From: a bacterium
GTDB taxonomy: Bacteria > Actinomycetota > Acidimicrobiia > Spongiisociales > ZC4RG35
Length of the DNA: 33,603 nt
Direction: 5' to 3'
Assembly: GCA_024639335.1 (NCBI GenBank)
Contig: JAHEIN010000012.1
Location: 1 to 33,603 of the forward strand
This document shows, in pieces, positions 1 to 9,769 of the stretch (its first letter is position 1; the number at the start of each line of letters is the position of its first letter). A program made the position numbers and the translations under genes. Below the pieces are notes generated by a model. It ran no database searches. It was given only the letters and a program-made list of their open reading frames with translations, and was not told where the DNA came from.

Positions 1-1012
<1,012 letters not shown>

Positions 1013-1089
1013 ATGCACTCCTCCTCGATCATCGGATCGCCAGCCGCTGAGCGTAACGGCGCCGGGTGAGGCCGCGAGCCGAGCATCGC

Positions 1090-2136
1090 TCAATCGATGA
1101 TTGCTCCACCCAGTACCTCGTCTCCGTCGTAGAAGGCGATGGTCTGACCGGGGGCAATGGCGAACTGAGGATGGTCGAACCGGACATGGGGCGACTCGCC
1201 GGCGGTCAGAGTCGCAGGGACCGCCTCGCCGTGTGCGCGATACTGCGCCATGATCCGTCCGGGGAGCGGGACCCCCGACACCGTCGTGAGATCTCTCATA
1301 CTCACCTCGGATCGTGCGAGTTCATGGCGACGGCCGATGACGACGGTGTTGCTCGCCGGAACGATGTCCGTCACATAGCGCGGCTCTCCGATCGCCACGT
1401 TGAGCCCACGCCGCTGGCCGATCGTGACATCGACGATCCCACGATGCCGACCCACGATCTCGCCCCTCTCGTCCACGATGGGACCGGGTTGTTCCACCTC
1501 CGGCGCCTGTGATCTGATGAACTCTCGATAATCGCCCGAGCCGACGAAACAGATGTCCTGGCTATCGGACTTGAAGGCAGTGCGCAGCCCGAACTCTGCG
1601 GCGATCCGCCTGGTCTCGGCTTTGTCGATCCCGCCGACCGGGAACCGGACCTTCTCCAGTTGGGATTGGGTCAGCATCGAGAGCACATAGCTCTGGTCCT
1701 TGTCACGGTCGACGCCGCGCAGCAGCCTCCAGCGACCGTCGCGCAATTCGGTCCGGGCGTAGTGCCCGGTCACCAGAACGTCGCATTCGAAATCCTGCAT
1801 CTGATCGACCAGGCGGTCGAACTTGACGGTGCGATTGCACTCGATGCACGGGTTTGGCGTCCTGCCCGACACATAATCGGCGAGAAACCGATCGACCACA
1901 CCGTGCGAGAAATCGTCGGTGTAGTCGAGCACGTAGTACGGAATGCCGAGCTTGGCGGCCACTCGCCGAGCGTCCTCGGCGTCCGAGACCGTGCAACAAC
2001 CCGCAGTTGGCGCCTCACCGTTCGGCCCCTGCCACAGCTTCAACGTCACTCCCACCACATCGTGGCCCTCGTGGGCGAGCAACGCTGCGGCGACCGACGA
2101 ATCGACGCCACCGGACATGGCCACGAGCGCCCTCAT
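1090..2136 (-). CDS. mnmA: tRNA-specific 2-thiouridylase MnmA (TrmU)
   Basis: MnmA adenylates and then thiolates U34 of tRNA-Lys, -Glu and -Gln, using persulfide sulfur supplied by a cysteine desulfurase. The PP-loop ATP-binding motif SGGVDSS stands at residues 9-15. The two catalytic cysteines of the family lie near residue 96 (NPCIECN) and residue 193 (DICFVG), and DRDKDQSYVL is the tRNA/ATP contact segment. The length of 348 residues is normal. The start is the ATG at 2136, which overlaps the stop of the upstream cysteine desulfurase gene as ATGA; the longer upstream open frame belongs to that overlap. The coupling with the sulfur donor gene agrees with function. Confidence 0.97.
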   Translation of the reverse strand: MRALVAMSGGVDSSVAAALLAHEGHDVVGVTLKLWQGPNGEAPTAGCCTVSDAEDARRVAAKLGIPYYVLDYTDDFSHGVVDRFLADYVSGRTPNPCIECNRTVKFDRLVDQMQDFECDVLVTGHYARTELRDGRWRLLRGVDRDKDQSYVLSMLTQSQLEKVRFPVGGIDKAETRRIAAEFGLRTAFKSDSQDICFVGSGDYREFIRSQAPEVEQPGPIVDERGEIVGRHRGIVDVTIGQRRGLNVAIGEPRYVTDIVPASNTVVIGRRHELARSEVSMRDLTTVSGVPLPGRIMAQYRAHGEAVPATLTAGESPHVRFDHPQFAIAPGQTIAFYDGDEVLGGAIID

Positions 2137-3257
2137 CGCAGCCCTGCAACTGCATCCAGAAGGATCTTCGCAGCCTGGGCCCCGTCGCCGGGTCGAGTCG
2201 TCCACCCGAACGAAATCCGGAGACACTCACGTGCTTGGTCGGGCGCCATGCCCATCGCAGTGAGCACGTGCGAGACGGTGTTGGCGCCACTCTGACAGGC
2301 GGATGCTGCCGACACTGCAAGACCGCGGCGATCGAGCCTGACCAGCAGAGTCTCGTTGCGGATCCCGGGCACCCGGATGTGACAGTGTTGGACCGAGGCA
2401 TGTTCTTCCGGAATGGTCCGGTCGGCGATCGGGGAGACTGCTTTCTCGAAGGCGTTCCGTTCGGCCTCGACATCGGCACAAAACCGTGTGCGGTCGTCGT
2501 CCGCCAGCTCCATCGCCTCGACGAGCCCGGCCACCCCCATCACGTCGTGCGTCCCCGACCGGCGGCCCAGTTCCTGCCCGCCGCCATGGAGGAGTGGCTC
2601 GAGATTCCGCCCTTCGCGGACATAGAGCAACCCCACACCTTTTGGTCCGCCGAACTTGTGGCCGGTGAGCGAGAGCAGGTCGACTCCGAGCGCTTCGACG
2701 TCGATCCGGCGGCCCACGAACGCCTGGATGGCGTCGGTGTGGACCGCTGCGCCGGGGTTCGCACGTTTGACCGCCTCGACGATCCCGGTGATGTCCTGAA
2801 CGGCCCCAGTCTCGTTGTTGACCGTCATCACAGACACAACGGCCGTGGCTTCGTCCACGAGGCGGCCGACACGGGCCGGTTCCACCAGCCCGTGTGTCTC
2901 GACATCGACCGTTTGGACGGCGCCATCGAAGCGCTCGAGGAAGCCGGCCGCCTCGAGCACTGCCTCGTGTTCGGTCGCGCCCACGACCACACCACCGCGG
3001 CCGCCGTCTGCAAGGGCGGCGCCCTTCACGGCCAGGTTGTCGGACTCGGTCCCTCCGCCGGTGAACACGATCTCGGTTGGCCTGCATCCGAGGACGGCCG
3101 CTGCCCGTTCCCTCGCATCTTCGAGCGCGTTCTTCGCGCGCCGGGACACCTCATGAGATCCCGACGAGTTGCCGAACCGCTCTGACGCGAACGGCTGCAT
3201 CGCATCCCAGACCTGGGGGCGCATCGGGGTCGTGGCTGCGTGATCGAGGTAGAGCAC
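2133..3257 (-). CDS. iscS: Cysteine desulfurase, IscS/NifS family
   Basis: A PLP-dependent enzyme that converts cysteine to alanine and carries the sulfur as an enzyme persulfide for thiolation and Fe-S assembly. The protein begins directly with the family N-terminus YLDHAATTP. The PLP-binding Lys is in TGHKFGGPKG near residue 201, and the catalytic Cys is in the loop SAASACQSGA near residue 320. The length of 374 residues is standard for the IscS/NifS group rather than SufS. The start is a GTG at 3257 preceded by GGAA. Its stop overlaps the start of mnmA by 4 nt, so the likely main acceptor is MnmA. No iscU or other Fe-S scaffold gene is next to it, so a wider Fe-S role is not shown here. 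Confidence 0.96.
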   Translation of the reverse strand: MLYLDHAATTPMRPQVWDAMQPFASERFGNSSGSHEVSRRAKNALEDARERAAAVLGCRPTEIVFTGGGTESDNLAVKGAALADGGRGGVVVGATEHEAVLEAAGFLERFDGAVQTVDVETHGLVEPARVGRLVDEATAVVSVMTVNNETGAVQDITGIVEAVKRANPGAAVHTDAIQAFVGRRIDVEALGVDLLSLTGHKFGGPKGVGLLYVREGRNLEPLLHGGGQELGRRSGTHDVMGVAGLVEAMELADDDRTRFCADVEAERNAFEKAVSPIADRTIPEEHASVQHCHIRVPGIRNETLLVRLDRRGLAVSAASACQSGANTVSHVLTAMGMAPDQARECLRISFGWTTRPGDGAQAAKILLDAVAGLR

Positions 3258-3317
3258 GGGGCCATGTTCCCACGGAACCCCGGGATTCTCCCAACTGAGC
3301 GGCTGCGACCGTGGAGC

Positions 3318-4751
3318 TCACTCTGCCATGGAACGTGCGAGCTCCACGATCGTCCGGACGCCGAAGCCCGTACCGCCCTTGGGTATGTAGTGCTCGGCCT
3401 TCGAGAAGAAGGCCGGGCCGGCGATGTCGAGATGCGCCCACGGAACTTCACCGACGAACTGTTCGAGCAGAAGGGTGGCGGCCATGGCGCTCCCGTAGCG
3501 GGACGACGAGCTGTTGCGCATGTCGGCGATGTCGGATTCGATGAGCGACGCATAGTCGGCAGGCTGCGGCATCGGCCAGACGCGTTCTCCCGCCGCCTCG
3601 GCTGCCGCTGCGACCTTCTCCGACGTGGCCTCGCCGTTCGACCAGAGGCCCGCGATCTTCTCGCCGAGCGCGACCTTGCAGGCTCCGGTGAGGGTTGCGA
3701 GGTCGAGGATGAGGTCGGGCTCGGACTCCGCCGCCAGCGACAGGGCATCTGCGAGCACCAGCCGCCCTTCGGCGTCGGTGTTGATCACTTCGATGGTCTT
3801 TCCGTTGCGAGCGGTGAGCACATCGCCGGGTCGTTGCGCGCCTCCACCGGGCAGGTTCTCGGCGAGCGCCGCATAGCCGGTGACATGCACGGGGAGGCCG
3901 AGCTCCGAGATGGCGATCATGGCACCGATCACGGCGGCGGCCCCGGCCATGTCGGACTTCATCGTCTCCATCATGTTTGAGGACTTGATGGAGAGTCCGC
4001 CGGAATCGAAGGTGATTCCTTTGCCGACGATCGCCAGCTTGGCCTTGGGCTTACGCACCGAGTGTGTGAGCTTCAGTAGGCATGGAGGACGATGGGATCC
4101 GAGGCCGACTCCGAGCATCCCTCCCATTTTCTCCTTCCGGAGCCGTTCGACGTCCCAGAGTTCCGCTTTGAGCGATGTTTCAGAAGCGGCTTCGATGGCG
4201 CGCTGCGCAAGATCGGTCGGTGCTTTGTCCCGGGGTGGCGTATTCACGAGGTCCCGGGCGAGCGACACGGCATCGACGATGGCTGTCGCCTCCGATGCCA
4301 CGGCCTTCCACCCCTTCCCAGCATCGAGGATCTCCAACGTGAGTGAGGAACGCTCGTCCGGCTCCGACAGATAGGACTGGTATCGGTAGTCGGCCAAACC
4401 GAAGCCTTCGATCACCGCTCCCAGCGAACCGGCGATCTCCATCTCGTGCAGCGTCGTGGCCACGGTCTCCGCCTTGTCGACGGCTTTGCGGCCAACGGCG
4501 GCGGCTGCTCTGAGCCCTTCGGCGTCCACCTCGTCGCCGAGGCCAACGAAGACGACCGTCCGACCGCTGGTCGTCACGACTGCGCTCTGGCCCGGCTCGC
4601 CTTCGAACCCGACGGCGTCGAAGACGGGAACCGCCACGTCCTCCACCGCGCCCAGCAGGTCGGCCGCTCCTTCCGCAGGCCGTCGATCGGACATCATTCC
4701 CACCACGACCGGCACTCCGACCGTCACTGCCTTCTTGGCACGCACTTGCAC
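3318..4751 (-). CDS. pepA: Leucyl aminopeptidase, peptidase family M17 (PepA)
   Basis: A cytosolic two-metal aminopeptidase that removes N-terminal residues from peptides and normally forms a hexamer. The C-terminal M17 catalytic domain is complete: the metal and catalytic Lys segment GKGITFDSGG near residue 245, the MKSDMAGAA segment after it, and the family signature NTDAEGRL near residue 325. The N-terminal half is the variable macro-like domain. I chose the GTG at 4751 because GGGAGG lies about 8 nt upstream and the resulting 477-residue protein has normal family length; the frame extends to 4847 without a good ribosome binding site. The gene is 60 bp upstream of the desulfurase gene and may lead the same transcript. 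PepA also binds DNA in E. coli, but nothing here shows that role. Confidence 0.95.
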   Translation of the reverse strand: MQVRAKKAVTVGVPVVVGMMSDRRPAEGAADLLGAVEDVAVPVFDAVGFEGEPGQSAVVTTSGRTVVFVGLGDEVDAEGLRAAAAVGRKAVDKAETVATTLHEMEIAGSLGAVIEGFGLADYRYQSYLSEPDERSSLTLEILDAGKGWKAVASEATAIVDAVSLARDLVNTPPRDKAPTDLAQRAIEAASETSLKAELWDVERLRKEKMGGMLGVGLGSHRPPCLLKLTHSVRKPKAKLAIVGKGITFDSGGLSIKSSNMMETMKSDMAGAAAVIGAMIAISELGLPVHVTGYAALAENLPGGGAQRPGDVLTARNGKTIEVINTDAEGRLVLADALSLAAESEPDLILDLATLTGACKVALGEKIAGLWSNGEATSEKVAAAAEAAGERVWPMPQPADYASLIESDIADMRNSSSSRYGSAMAATLLLEQFVGEVPWAHLDIAGPAFFSKAEHYIPKGGTGFGVRTIVELARSMAE

Positions 4752-4917
4752 TTTCGGTTCCTCCCGTGAGCTCCCGCGAGCATACGGCCTCCCGATCGGG
4801 GCGATTCGCTGCTCCGCGGTCGACAGATCACGGCAAAACGACAGCATGAAACGTCGATTGTCGAGGCGGCGGCCGGGACGCCGACAGAGAAGAGTTCCGA
4901 AAGCTGCCGCAGGTTCT

Positions 4918-4923
4918 TAGTGT
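4918..4923 (+). promoter_or_regulatory. Candidate -10 element for a leaderless SRPBCC mRNA
   Basis: TAGTGT fits the actinobacterial TANNNT -10 pattern and ends 6 nt before the ATG at 4930. TTCCGA, a weak -35, lies 17 nt upstream. There is no Shine-Dalgarno sequence before the ATG, so transcription would begin at or next to the start codon. Confidence 0.5.
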
Positions 4924-4929
4924 GATGAC

Positions 4930-5364
4930 ATGGCACGCATCACCCAATCGATCGACATCGACGCCCCGCTCGACGAAGTATGGAGAGAGGCAGCCGATCT
5001 TCCCTCTCACGCAGAGTGGATGGCCGACGCCGAGAGCATCGAATTCCAAACCGAACAGCGGGCCGGAACCGGCACCGTGATGAAGGTGGAGACGGTCGTC
5101 GGGCCGCTCCGCACCACCGACATCATGGAGGTCACCGACTGGGTGGACCGCAAGAGCATCGGAGTCAAACACTCGGGGATCGTGACCGGAGAGGGACGCT
5201 TCTCTCTCTCGCCCATCGCCGGCGCCACTCGTTTCACGTGGACCGAAGACTTGACCTTCCCGGGATATCTCGGCGGCCCGATCACAGCCTTCTTCGCCAA
5301 ACCGGTTCTCGGATTCATCTGGCGTCGCAACCTGAAGGGTCTCAAGCAGCGGATCGAGGGCTGA
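4930..5364 (+). CDS. SRPBCC family protein (polyketide cyclase/dehydrase-like)
   Basis: A 144-residue protein with the START/Bet v1-like helix-grip fold. The N-terminus shows the family pattern: a beta strand, then IDAPLDEVWREAADLPSHAEW, in which the VW...D...W spacing is typical. The C-terminus ends in a long helix containing the motif WRRNLKGLKQRIEG, as in other SRPBCC proteins. Such proteins hold a hydrophobic ligand in an internal cavity; the ligand cannot be named from sequence. It has no signal peptide. It stands alone on the plus strand, divergent from pepA and convergent with the gene at 5368-5913, with only 3 bp between the two stops. Confidence 0.88.
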   Translation: MARITQSIDIDAPLDEVWREAADLPSHAEWMADAESIEFQTEQRAGTGTVMKVETVVGPLRTTDIMEVTDWVDRKSIGVKHSGIVTGEGRFSLSPIAGATRFTWTEDLTFPGYLGGPITAFFAKPVLGFIWRRNLKGLKQRIEG

Positions 5365-5367
5365 CCC

Positions 5368-5913
5368 TCACCTCGCACCCCAACGGAACGACGGCATGCG
5401 CGGCGCCGACTCCTCGGGCAAGCCGAACCGGACCAGGGCGAACGAGAGCAGCACCGCGCCCAGGTGGACTGGGCGCCGCGCTGTCACCGAGAGCGGAGAG
5501 CGAATCACGGTCGCCAGTTCGCCCTCGTAATCGCTGATCTGCCAGCGGTTCGCCCGGCCGAATCGGGGCGGCTCGGCCGGATGGAGCACGCAGGCGTAGT
5601 CCCGCCCATTGATCCCGTAGGTCCCATGACGCCAGCCGGCCTGGGCGACCCTTCGTCGTTCACCATCGACGATCACGGGAACGATGGTTCCGCCTGTCGT
5701 GATGGAGCTGACGGTCCAGCTCACGCCGTCGGCGAGGTCGACACGCTGTCCACGCCCGAAGTAGATCCGGAACCAGCCGATCCGGCCGAGCAGTGCGATC
5801 GTGCCCCCGTCCGCGACCAGCGCCATCACAGGGAAGCCCCAGGGGTTCACGCGTTGGAGTCGAGCACTCCCCACCAGGAGGTGGCCGGCGCCGGTCCCAA
5901 GTGGCGTGTCCAC
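5368..5913 (-). CDS. Uncharacterized protein coupled to the enoyl-CoA hydratase gene
   Basis: I do not recognise this 181-residue protein. The GTG at 5913 lies 5 nt after the hydratase stop, so the two genes are probably translationally coupled. The sequence is rich in beta strands in its first two thirds (VALVADGGTIALLGRIGW, then WTVSSITTGGTIVPVIVDGE), followed by a conserved-looking stretch DYACVLHPAE and a hydrophobic C-terminal segment HLGAVLLSFALVRFG. A beta-barrel with a terminal buried helix, loosely as in tubby/LURP-one-like proteins, is one possibility, but I see no decisive motif. There is no signal peptide. Codon use and GC-rich third positions match the neighbours, which supports it as a real gene. 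Confidence 0.75.
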   Translation of the reverse strand: MDTPLGTGAGHLLVGSARLQRVNPWGFPVMALVADGGTIALLGRIGWFRIYFGRGQRVDLADGVSWTVSSITTGGTIVPVIVDGERRRVAQAGWRHGTYGINGRDYACVLHPAEPPRFGRANRWQISDYEGELATVIRSPLSVTARRPVHLGAVLLSFALVRFGLPEESAPRMPSFRWGAR

Positions 5914-5917
5914 GGGT

Positions 5918-6685
5918 TCACTTCCCTTCGAAAGCCGCCTCGCGCTTCTCGACGAAGGCGCCCACGCCTTCCTTGGCGTCGTCGGTCCAGAAGACCGCGT
6001 TGAACGCGTGCGCCTCGAGAGCGATCCGATCCTCCATCGGGCGCCCTGTCCCGTTGTTGATCGCATGCTTCGCCGCGGCGATCGCCTTCGTCGGGCCGTT
6101 CGCGTACGTCCGGGCTGTTTCCATCGCAGTTTCCAGCAGGTCGGTCGCCGACACAACACGGTCGGCCAGACCCAGTTCGAGCGCCTCGGCAGCATCCACG
6201 AATCGACCGCTGAACACGATGTCCTTCGCCTTCTGAATTCCGACGATCCGAGTCAACCGCTGAGTTCCCCCGGCGCCCGGGATGACCCCCAGCTTGATCT
6301 CTGGCTGTCCGACCTGAGCGTCCTCGGCGAGAAACCGGAAATCGGCTGCCATCGCCAACTCGAGACCCCCACCCAACGCGTATCCATGCACGGCGGCGAT
6401 GGTCGGCTTCTCCAGACGCTCCAGCGCCCAGGCGGCGTCGACCAGAGCGCGGGCCAGAGTGTCGTCGGTGCCGGCGTCGTAGGCGGCCTGGAAACCCTTG
6501 ATGTCTGCACCGGCCGCGAAATGGGGCTCACCGGTGACGACGACGGCCCTGATGGAATCGTCTCGGCACCGCTCGAACGCCTCGAGCAGGTCGCTCGAGA
6601 GCTCCTCGGACAGTGCGTTCACGGGTGGACGGTTGAGCGTGACGAGGGCGACAGCACCATCGACTTCGAAGTTCACGAGAGACAT
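5918..6685 (-). CDS. Enoyl-CoA hydratase/isomerase (crotonase family)
   Basis: A 255-residue single-domain crotonase that would hydrate 2-enoyl-CoA thioesters in fatty-acid or related acyl-CoA breakdown. It begins with VALVTLNRPPVNALS, the CoA-binding N-terminal strand. HFAAGADIKGF (near residue 60) forms the first oxyanion-hole segment, and HGYALGGGLELAMAADFRF follows. The family catalytic Glu positions are in QPEIKLGVIPGAGGTQRL (about residues 120-140), which matches true hydratases. The ATG at 6685 has no clear ribosome binding site, but TAGCCT stands 6 nt upstream, so the mRNA may be leaderless. It precedes the unknown gene at 5368-5913 by 5 nt. Confidence 0.94.
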   Translation of the reverse strand: MSLVNFEVDGAVALVTLNRPPVNALSEELSSDLLEAFERCRDDSIRAVVVTGEPHFAAGADIKGFQAAYDAGTDDTLARALVDAAWALERLEKPTIAAVHGYALGGGLELAMAADFRFLAEDAQVGQPEIKLGVIPGAGGTQRLTRIVGIQKAKDIVFSGRFVDAAEALELGLADRVVSATDLLETAMETARTYANGPTKAIAAAKHAINNGTGRPMEDRIALEAHAFNAVFWTDDAKEGVGAFVEKREAAFEGK

Positions 6686-6691
6686 GTGCCG

Positions 6692-6697
6692 AGGCTA
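6692..6697 (-). promoter_or_regulatory. Candidate -10 element for a leaderless hydratase mRNA
   Basis: On the minus strand TAGCCT (TANNNT) ends 6 nt before the ATG at 6685. No good -35 is visible and there is no Shine-Dalgarno sequence. The same geometry occurs before the SRPBCC gene and glpD. Confidence 0.4.
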
Positions 6698-6795
6698 CCG
6701 CAGGCTCGCTCCGCATCGCCTTCCTGGGTCATGAGTCGTGTGTTCTGTGTCATCGACGAAGCGGCGACCCATTCCGTCGAATCGCGGTCGGGTCA

Positions 6796-6820
6796 GGTCT
6801 CGCCCCAGACGGGCGAGATC
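6796..6820 (-). terminator. Hairpin downstream of the pat-like gene
   Basis: An inverted repeat of about 10 bp (GC-rich core CTCGCCC / GGGCGAG, one G-T wobble) with a 5-nt loop lies about 50 nt past the stop at 6869. There is no U-tract on the minus strand, so it could be a weak terminator or an mRNA 3' end structure. Confidence 0.45.
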
Positions 6821-6868
6821 TGGACCGTTGACCCACCACCCATCACCCAGAACCCGCTTCTGCCGGCG

Positions 6869-9598
6869 TCAGCCCTGTGAGACGACGGCGGGGAGGTCGA
6901 GCAGCTCTGGTGACCAGCCGGGCTGGGTGCGGTGAACCTTGATGCGGGCGTCGACGACACGAACACCTTTCCCCGGCTCCAGGACCTTGACAGGATTCAG
7001 GTCCATGTCCACGATCTCCGGCAGCGCCGTCACCATCGCCGACACCCTCAGCAAGGCCTCTTTCAACGCTTCCCGATCACCGAGCGGCATGTTCCGGTAA
7101 CCCTTCAGGAGGTCTGCGCCTTTGATCTCCTCGATCATCTCCGTTGCGTCTGCATCTGTCAGTGGGTTGAGCCGGAACGCAACGTCCTTCAACAGTTCGA
7201 CGTACACGCCGCCCAGGCCGTAGACGAGCATCGGCCCGAAGTTCGGGTCCTCGGTCATTCCGATCAGGATCTCATGGCCACCGTCGACCATCTCTTGGAC
7301 GAGCACACCCTCATGCTCGTCCACGGCGGCGACCACCGCCGCGAACCCCTCCCTGACCGCCTCGTCACCCTCGACATCGAGGAGGACACCTCCGACATCC
7401 GACTTGTGGAGCGCACTCTCGGAGATGACCTTCAGAGCAACGGGACCGTCGATGTCGCGTGCTGCCGCTACGGCCTGTTCCTCCGTATCAGCGATTCTCG
7501 AAGCCGGGAGAGCGATCCCGAACGAGCCGAGCAACGCATCCACCTCGTCCGGCTCGAGCCAACCGGCCTCGTCGCTGTCGATGCGTGCGAGGGCGTCGGC
7601 TACGACCATCTTGGCGCCTTCCACATCGAGATCATCGAACTCGGGTAGCTCTCCAGGATCACGGAGCAGCCACTCGCCGTGACGAACCACCCGCGCAAGA
7701 GCACGGGCGGCGTTCTCGGGGAACGGGAACGTCGGCACGGTCTCGATTTCGCTGCTCATCAGACTCGAGATCTGCTCCGACTGCATGAACACGGACAGGA
7801 TCGTGGTATCGCCCGTGTACTCCTCGGCGACTTCCCGCACCGCCCGGCCAATCTCGGCCATACCAGTCCTGGAGGTGGGGACGTAGATCACCATGAGGGC
7901 ATCGACCTCGCCACTGTCGAGCACTTCAGAGACCACATGACGAAAATCGTCGGCGGTGGCGCCAGCGATCATGTCGACCGGGTTGCGGCTCGAGGCCTCG
8001 GCAGGGAGCTGCGACTCGAGCCGCGCCCGGAACTCTGCCGAGAACTCCGGAAGCTCTAGACCGCGCGACTCCAGAGCATCGGCGGCCAGGATGCCCGGCC
8101 CGCCCGCGTTGGTCACGATGCCGACCCTGCGACCTTTGGGGATGGGCTGGTTCGCCAACAGCGCCCCTACGGCAAACATCTCTTCGAGCGTCTCGGTGCG
8201 GATCACTCCCGATTGCTGGAACAAGGCATCGACCGCCGCGTCAAGTGAGGCCAGCGCCCCAGTGTGCGATGATGCGGCACGAGAACCCGCAATCGTCCGG
8301 CCCGATTTCACGGCGACGATTGGCTTCTTCCGGGCGACCCGGCGAGCGAGACGGGCGAAGCGTCTGGGGTTCCCGAACGATTCGAGATACAGAAGGACGA
8401 CGTCGGTCGACGGATCGTCCTCCCAGTGGAGCAGCAGGTCGTTGCCGGATACGTCCGCCTTGTTGCCGACCGAGACGAATTGACTGATGCCGAGGCCGTT
8501 GCGGGAAGCGTATTCGAGGATGGCTATGCCGAGGGCACCCGACTGAGAGGACATGGCGATGTTCCCCGAGGGTGGGTAGATCGGGGCGAACGTGGCATTC
8601 ATCGACACTGGGTGGCCGGTGTTGAGCAAGCCCATGCAGTTGGGTCCAACCATTCTCATCCCGGCCTTGCGCACGATGTCGAGCAGCTCTTTTTCGAGAG
8701 CGTCACCTTCTCCACCGACCTCGCTGAAGCCGGCGGTGATGACCACGAGACCCCGCACGCCCTTCGCTGCACACTCACGGGCGGCGTCGAGGGCGGCCGA
8801 GACCGGCACGGCCAGAATCGCCAGATCCACGTCGTCGGGGATATCGCTCACGGTGCTGTACGCGCGGACAGAGTTCACGACCGTGGCGTTCGGGTTGACC
8901 GGATACACCGCTCCCCCGAACCCCGAGTGCAAGAGATTGCGGAAGAGTGTGTTGCCGATCGAACCAGCTCGAGTCGAAGCACCGATCACGGCGATGCTTC
9001 TCGGGAAGAACAGTGGAAGGATCGAAGCGGCGATGGCTCGCTTCTCCCTGTGTTCTGCGGCGGTGCGAGCGCCTTCGGTGTAGGCGACGGGGAAGTCGAC
9101 GGTGTACACGCCGTCGTCGACGGTGCGGCGAAGCTCGTAGCCAGAGTTTCGGAAGACCCGCATCATCTGGACGTTCTCCGGCAGCACGAATGCCTGGAAC
9201 TGCTCGATCCCGGCTTGCCGTGCGTGGGAGGTCAGGAGTTGGAGGAGCTCAGTGCCGATGCCTCTGCCCTGCTGGTCATCGGCGACGGCAAACGCCACCT
9301 CGGCCCGTGGCGAGCCTTCCGAATCGCGGTCGTATCTGGCGACGCCGATCATCGAGTCCTCATGGAGCACGATCAATGCCATACGCGTGTCGTAGTCGAC
9401 GTTCGTGAAGAACTCGACCTCCTCGGGCGGGAGGCTCTGCTTCACCCTGAAGAAACGAAAATAGCGGCTCTCGGGACCCATCCGTTCGAAGAAGTCGCCG
9501 AGAGCCGGGCCGTCGTCGGGTGTGATGGGACGCACCTGGACGGTCTCGCCATCGCGGAGTACGACGTCGAGTTCGAATTCAGACGGATAGTCGGCCAA
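6869..9598 (-). CDS. Pat-like protein: N-terminal GNAT acetyltransferase fused to ADP-forming acyl-CoA synthetase domains
   Basis: A 909-residue fusion. Residues about 10-165 form a GNAT domain with the acetyl-CoA loop QQGRGIG. A CoA-binding Rossmann domain starts near residue 205 (IAVIGAS), followed by the succinyl-CoA-ligase-like domain with SHTGAL near residue 445, and a C-terminal ATP-grasp domain (about 680-895, with SALHKSDVGGV). This architecture is that of PatA/PatZ protein lysine acetyltransferases, which acetylate and inactivate acetyl-CoA synthetase and other metabolic enzymes. The His of SHTGAL is the position phosphorylated in active ADP-forming ligases, so a remaining synthetase activity is possible. 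I chose a TTG at 9598 because CAGGAG precedes it by 6 nt; a longer start at 9682 is possible but lacks a ribosome binding site. The gene lies downstream of aceK. Confidence 0.92.
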   Translation of the reverse strand: MADYPSEFELDVVLRDGETVQVRPITPDDGPALGDFFERMGPESRYFRFFRVKQSLPPEEVEFFTNVDYDTRMALIVLHEDSMIGVARYDRDSEGSPRAEVAFAVADDQQGRGIGTELLQLLTSHARQAGIEQFQAFVLPENVQMMRVFRNSGYELRRTVDDGVYTVDFPVAYTEGARTAAEHREKRAIAASILPLFFPRSIAVIGASTRAGSIGNTLFRNLLHSGFGGAVYPVNPNATVVNSVRAYSTVSDIPDDVDLAILAVPVSAALDAARECAAKGVRGLVVITAGFSEVGGEGDALEKELLDIVRKAGMRMVGPNCMGLLNTGHPVSMNATFAPIYPPSGNIAMSSQSGALGIAILEYASRNGLGISQFVSVGNKADVSGNDLLLHWEDDPSTDVVLLYLESFGNPRRFARLARRVARKKPIVAVKSGRTIAGSRAASSHTGALASLDAAVDALFQQSGVIRTETLEEMFAVGALLANQPIPKGRRVGIVTNAGGPGILAADALESRGLELPEFSAEFRARLESQLPAEASSRNPVDMIAGATADDFRHVVSEVLDSGEVDALMVIYVPTSRTGMAEIGRAVREVAEEYTGDTTILSVFMQSEQISSLMSSEIETVPTFPFPENAARALARVVRHGEWLLRDPGELPEFDDLDVEGAKMVVADALARIDSDEAGWLEPDEVDALLGSFGIALPASRIADTEEQAVAAARDIDGPVALKVISESALHKSDVGGVLLDVEGDEAVREGFAAVVAAVDEHEGVLVQEMVDGGHEILIGMTEDPNFGPMLVYGLGGVYVELLKDVAFRLNPLTDADATEMIEEIKGADLLKGYRNMPLGDREALKEALLRVSAMVTALPEIVDMDLNPVKVLEPGKGVRVVDARIKVHRTQPGWSPELLDLPAVVSQG

Positions 9599-9712
9599 AT
9601 GGATCTCCTGAAGCGCTCGGTCGAACAATACCGAGGCGGCGGTATGACGCCAGGGCCGGAGTTCCCGACTCCGGGCCGACACTTCTCAGGAAGTCTCGCT
9701 TCCGTCACCGAC

Positions 9713-9745
9713 GCCAGGCTGTCCCTTCACCTGCTGGCGCCTGGC
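9713..9745 (-). other. Inverted repeat between aceK and the pat-like gene
   Basis: Seven-base arms GCCAGGC and GCCTGGC flank a 19-nt loop, beginning 24 nt past the aceK stop on the minus strand. It may attenuate read-through from aceK into pat or mark the mRNA end. There is no U-tract, so I do not call it a terminator. The rest of the 171-bp gap holds nothing else I recognise. Confidence 0.3.
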
Positions 9746-9769
9746 CAGAGTCGCCACCACGGCCGCGCT

